Assembly (NCBI RefSeq): GCF_900106955.1
Contig: NZ_FNNI01000008.1
Span: forward strand, 123,903 to 187,902
DNA: 64,000 nt
Source of the DNA: Aidingimonas halophila
GTDB taxonomy: Bacteria > Pseudomonadota > Gammaproteobacteria > Pseudomonadales > Halomonadaceae
Reading direction: 5' to 3'
In this document: positions 60,947 to 64,000 of the stretch, piece after piece
Position numbering within the stretch: the stretch's first letter is position 1
How the letters are laid out: each line of letters starts with the position of its first letter
Notes under the pieces: generated by a model
What the model saw: the letters and a program-made list of their open reading frames with translations, nothing else
Databases searched by the model: none
Told to the model about the DNA's origin: nothing
Translations under genes and position numbers: made by a program

Positions 60947-63837
60947 GTGTTACCGGACCACCTGAAGCCTACCGGAGCCTCAAGGATGCCCTGTCCCGAT
61001 CCATGCCTGATGAGCGGTTGATCGATGATCCGCTACGTACCTTGGCCTATGGCACCGATGCCAGTTTCTACCGGCTGATTCCCAAGCTGGTCGTCCGAAT
61101 CGAAAGCGAGACCGAGCTCGTTCATGTGTTGAGCGAGTGCCACTCACGGTCATTGCCGGTCACATTTCGTGCGGCTGGCACGTCGCTGTCCGGGCAAGCC
61201 GTTACAGACTCTGTACTGATACTGTTGAGTCGGTCCTGGCGAGGTCACGAGATTCTTGATGAGGGGAAGGGTATCCGTCTGCAACCCGGGGTGATCGGTG
61301 CGCGCGCCAATCAGCTGCTGGCACCATACCAGCGCAAGATCGGCCCCGATCCCGCATCGATCAACAGTTGTCAGATCGGTGGTATTGCCGCGAACAATGC
61401 GTCGGGCATGTGTTGTGGCACCGCTCAGAATAGCTACCAGACCGTGCGCGATATGCGTGTGGTGCTGGCAGATGGGTGTGTGCTCGACACGGCAGATGAG
61501 TCCAGCGTGGCTAGCTTTCGCTCATCGCATGCATCCTTGATTGCTGGCTTGGAAATACTGGCGAAAGAGACTCAGGCTGACTGTGGCCTGGCCGACAAGA
61601 TTCGGCACAAGTATCGCCTTAAAAATACCACTGGTTATGCCCTGAACAGTCTGGTCGACTTCACTGATGGTATCGATATCCTCAAGCACTTGATGATCGG
61701 TTCTGAAGGCACGCTGGGTTTTATCAGTTCGATCACTTATGACACCGTGCCGGATGAGCCATGCAAGGCTGCCGCTCTTGCCCTCTTCCCGGATATGGCG
61801 ACTACCTGTCAGGCGACCATTGCCCTGAAAAGGGCACCGGTCTCAGCGGTAGAGTTGATGGATCGCGCCGCGCTGCGTTCAGTACAGGACAAGCCTGGGA
61901 TGCCCGAGGTGTTAAAGGGGCTGCCGGAAGGGGCGGCAGCGTTGTTGATCGATGTGCGGGGCAACGATGGAGCTGTGCTCGAAGCGCGTGAGGTCCAGGT
62001 TCATGCGTCCCTGGAGGGCATAAAAACGCTCGAACCGTTGGTGTTTACCCGTGAGCCATCAACCTACGAACTGTACTGGAAAATTCGCAAGGGGTTGTTT
62101 CCGGCGGTGGGAGCGGTACGCGAGACGGGAACCACGGTCGTCATTGAAGATGTGGCATTTCCCGTCGACCGCCTTGAAGAGGGGGTGCTGGCGCTGACCG
62201 AGGTGTTTCGTCGCCACGGGTACCAGCATGCCATTCTGTTTGGCCATGCCCTGGAAGGCAACTTGCACTTCGTTTTTCCTCAGGGGTTTGAGCGGCCCGG
62301 TGAAATTGAGCGATATCAGGCTCTGATGGACGAGGTAGTCCACCTGGTGGGCGTTGAATATGGGGGGTCGCTCAAGGCCGAGCATGGCACCGGACGTAAC
62401 ATGGCTCCGTACGTGGAACTCGAGTGGGGGGGCGATGCTTATGCGTTAATGTGGCGAATCAAGGCCTTGTTCGACCCTGAAAGCCTGCTCAATCCCGAGG
62501 TGCTCCTGAGTCGTAACCCGACTCTGCACCTGGAAAATCTCAAACCTCTGCCGGCCGCCGACCCGTTGGTCGACAAGTGTATCGAGTGTGGCTTCTGTGA
62601 GCCGGTATGCCCATCCAAAGACCTGACACTGACGCCACGCCAGCGCATTGTGGTGTGGCGTGAGCTGGCGCGCCTCGAGGCACTGGGTGAACAGACAAGC
62701 GATGTCGACAGAGACTATCGCAAACGGCTCTGGCAAGACTACCGCTATCAGGGTGATGACACCTGTGCGGCTGATGGCCTATGCGCCACGCAGTGTCCTG
62801 TCAGCATCAATACAGGTGATTTGATACGTAACTTACGACGCGATCGACACCTCGGCAAGGCGGGAATGGCGCGCTTGCTCGGGCGGCATTTTTCCGGTGC
62901 GACTCGTTTTGGTCGTGGCGCGCTCAATGCGGCAACCGTTGGGCAGGCGCTGCTTGGAGACAAAGGGATGTCGCACGCGAGCCATATACTGCATAGATTG
63001 AGTGGTGGGCGTACACCTCAGTGGTTGTCCAGCCTGCCTCAGGCTGCATCGATCAAGGTGCTGAGCCAACCTATGGGTGGCGATTCAAGTCAGGACAAGG
63101 TGGTCTATCTGCCCTCCTGTGCCACTCGTGTATTTGGTTCCGACCGTCATGATAGCGAGTCGCGGACGGTCATGGAATTGACACTGGCTCTGCTCGATAA
63201 GGCTGGTTTGTCGGCCATTATCCCGGCGATTCCCGGGCATCTGTGTTGTGGTATGGCGTTTCAGTCCAAAGGCCAGTTCAAAGAAGCCGAGCATAAGGCG
63301 CGCGAACTCAATCGCGAGTTGCTGGCAGCGAGTCAGAATGGGCGTTATCCAGTACTCTGCGATACGAGCCCATGCACTCTACATATGCAGGGCAGTCTGG
63401 ATACACGGCTGACGCTCATGGAGCCGGTGGGCTTTGCGCATGAGTATTTATTGCCACGGCTTGATATTACACCGATGACAGGTCCTGTCGCCTTGCATGT
63501 TACCTGCTCCAGTACACGGATGGGGCTGGACGATGCCTTCGTGTCATTGGCTAAAGCTTGCGCAACGGAGGTGGTGGTGCCTCCGGATATCCATTGTTGC
63601 GCCTTTGCAGGCGATAAGGGATTCACCACTCCCGAGCTCAATCAATCGGCACTTCATGGACTGGCGGAGAGTGTGCGCGGCTGTGTCGCCGGCTATTCCA
63701 ACTCCCGTACCTGCGAGATCGGCCTGGCGGAGTACTCAGGCATACCATATCGCTCGATCCTGTCTCTGCTCGATAGCGTTAGTCAGGCGAAAGGTGATCC
63801 GTCTCCAGAAACGGGATCAGACCTTTCACCTCAGTGA
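60943..63837 (+). CDS. dld: FAD/iron-sulfur D-lactate dehydrogenase (Dld-II type)
   Basis: 964 residues, overlapping lutC by 4 bp. The N-terminal half is a FAD-linked oxidase (PKLVVRIESETELV, RAAGTSLSGQAVTDSVLI near 77-94, NNASGMCCG, IGSEGTLGFISSITYD near 250). Then come two 4Fe-4S motifs (CIECGFCEPVCPS near 546 and CAADGLCATQCPVS near 607), and C-terminal CCG-type blocks (PGHLCCGMAFQSKGQ, HCCAFAGDKGF). Shewanella has the same architecture (Dld-II) next to its lldEFG genes. It oxidises D-lactate to pyruvate, so this operon handles both enantiomers. 2-Hydroxyglutarate is an alternative substrate for the family. No lactate permease is seen in the remaining 163 bp, which appear empty. Confidence 0.92.
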   Translation: MSVTGPPEAYRSLKDALSRSMPDERLIDDPLRTLAYGTDASFYRLIPKLVVRIESETELVHVLSECHSRSLPVTFRAAGTSLSGQAVTDSVLILLSRSWRGHEILDEGKGIRLQPGVIGARANQLLAPYQRKIGPDPASINSCQIGGIAANNASGMCCGTAQNSYQTVRDMRVVLADGCVLDTADESSVASFRSSHASLIAGLEILAKETQADCGLADKIRHKYRLKNTTGYALNSLVDFTDGIDILKHLMIGSEGTLGFISSITYDTVPDEPCKAAALALFPDMATTCQATIALKRAPVSAVELMDRAALRSVQDKPGMPEVLKGLPEGAAALLIDVRGNDGAVLEAREVQVHASLEGIKTLEPLVFTREPSTYELYWKIRKGLFPAVGAVRETGTTVVIEDVAFPVDRLEEGVLALTEVFRRHGYQHAILFGHALEGNLHFVFPQGFERPGEIERYQALMDEVVHLVGVEYGGSLKAEHGTGRNMAPYVELEWGGDAYALMWRIKALFDPESLLNPEVLLSRNPTLHLENLKPLPAADPLVDKCIECGFCEPVCPSKDLTLTPRQRIVVWRELARLEALGEQTSDVDRDYRKRLWQDYRYQGDDTCAADGLCATQCPVSINTGDLIRNLRRDRHLGKAGMARLLGRHFSGATRFGRGALNAATVGQALLGDKGMSHASHILHRLSGGRTPQWLSSLPQAASIKVLSQPMGGDSSQDKVVYLPSCATRVFGSDRHDSESRTVMELTLALLDKAGLSAIIPAIPGHLCCGMAFQSKGQFKEAEHKARELNRELLAASQNGRYPVLCDTSPCTLHMQGSLDTRLTLMEPVGFAHEYLLPRLDITPMTGPVALHVTCSSTRMGLDDAFVSLAKACATEVVVPPDIHCCAFAGDKGFTTPELNQSALHGLAESVRGCVAGYSNSRTCEIGLAEYSGIPYRSILSLLDSVSQAKGDPSPETGSDLSPQ

Positions 63838-64000
63838 GTTGCGACAGTGTGCGCAGAAAGTTGTATTGCGCTGCCAGAAAGTGCTTGCAACAACCGTAAT
63901 GAATCCGTAAAGTACGCATCCGCTGCCGGCGAGGCGCAGGCGTTGCCGGTGGTGTGATGGTCCGAAGTAGTTGTTTTATGGGTTATTTTCGGATCATGGG

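Noticed and set aside
63838..64000. Start of a further gene (for example a lactate permease) at the right edge
   Set aside because: No start with a ribosome site and no coding-like sequence is visible in the last 163 bp.

Overview
The window looks like chromosomal DNA of a moderately halophilic gammaproteobacterium, most likely Halomonadaceae (Halomonas/Chromohalobacter-like). This is inferred from high GC, many TRAP transporters, an epd-pgk-fba block, a metK-tkt neighbourhood, lutABC with a 964-residue D-lactate dehydrogenase, and a prlC-yheV pair. No rRNA, tRNA, IS element, integrase or CRISPR was seen. All functions come from reading translations and motifs by eye; no database search was run.

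Layout. (1) 1-7.7 kb: a sugar-acid locus of two units. LacI regulator, DctPQM TRAP importer and HAD phosphatase form one; LacI regulator, PfkB kinase and GhrB/KguD-type reductase form the other. Together they resemble 2-ketogluconate uptake and conversion to 6-phosphogluconate. (2) 7.7-8.5 kb: a small, extremely acidic secreted repeat protein behind a sigma-54-like promoter. (3) 8.5-12 kb: a PP2C/Ser-Thr kinase fusion, a formate/nitrite-type channel and cyanase. (4) 12-17.3 kb: TIM-like isomerase, GlpD-like polyol-phosphate dehydrogenase, FGGY kinase and a divergent DeoR regulator. (5) 17.4-20.8 kb: epd-pgk-fba core glycolysis. (6) 20.8-24.2 kb: lrgAB, two Hsp20 chaperones behind a near-perfect sigma-32 promoter, and class I aldolase. 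(7) 24.2-39 kb: a C4-polyol module. dhaK-dhaL-tal-tkt lie on the minus strand; rpiB-like, a SorC regulator, an erythritol/L-threitol-type dehydrogenase and a sugar ABC importer lie on the plus strand. A second, almost identical tkt closes it. (8) 39-45.6 kb: metK, SAH riboswitch-ahcY, small membrane/secreted proteins, an AEC transporter, metF and sodC. (9) 45.7-57 kb: a TAXI-TRAP importer with a sigma-54 promoter and two DctD-like enhancer sites, yheV-prlC, an NSS transporter, gamma-carbonic anhydrase and a DctB/DctD two-component pair. (10) 57-63.8 kb: lldR-lutABC-dld lactate utilisation with two operators.

The most interesting system is the tetritol (erythritol/threitol) supercluster. Two entry routes can be drawn. 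One is kinase first (FGGY kinase, then GlpD-like dehydrogenase). The other is dehydrogenase first (EltD-like, then DhaK+DhaL). Both would give L-erythrulose-1-phosphate. A TIM paralogue and an RpiB paralogue would then give D-erythrose-4-phosphate, and the transaldolase and transketolase in the dhaKL operon would pass it to central metabolism. The two tkt copies are direct repeats 12.7 kb apart and seem identical by eye over about 1.48 kb, so the module appears inserted beside, or formed by duplication of, the core tkt gene. A second system worth testing is a local circuit in which DctBD drives the TAXI-TRAP operon through sigma-54.
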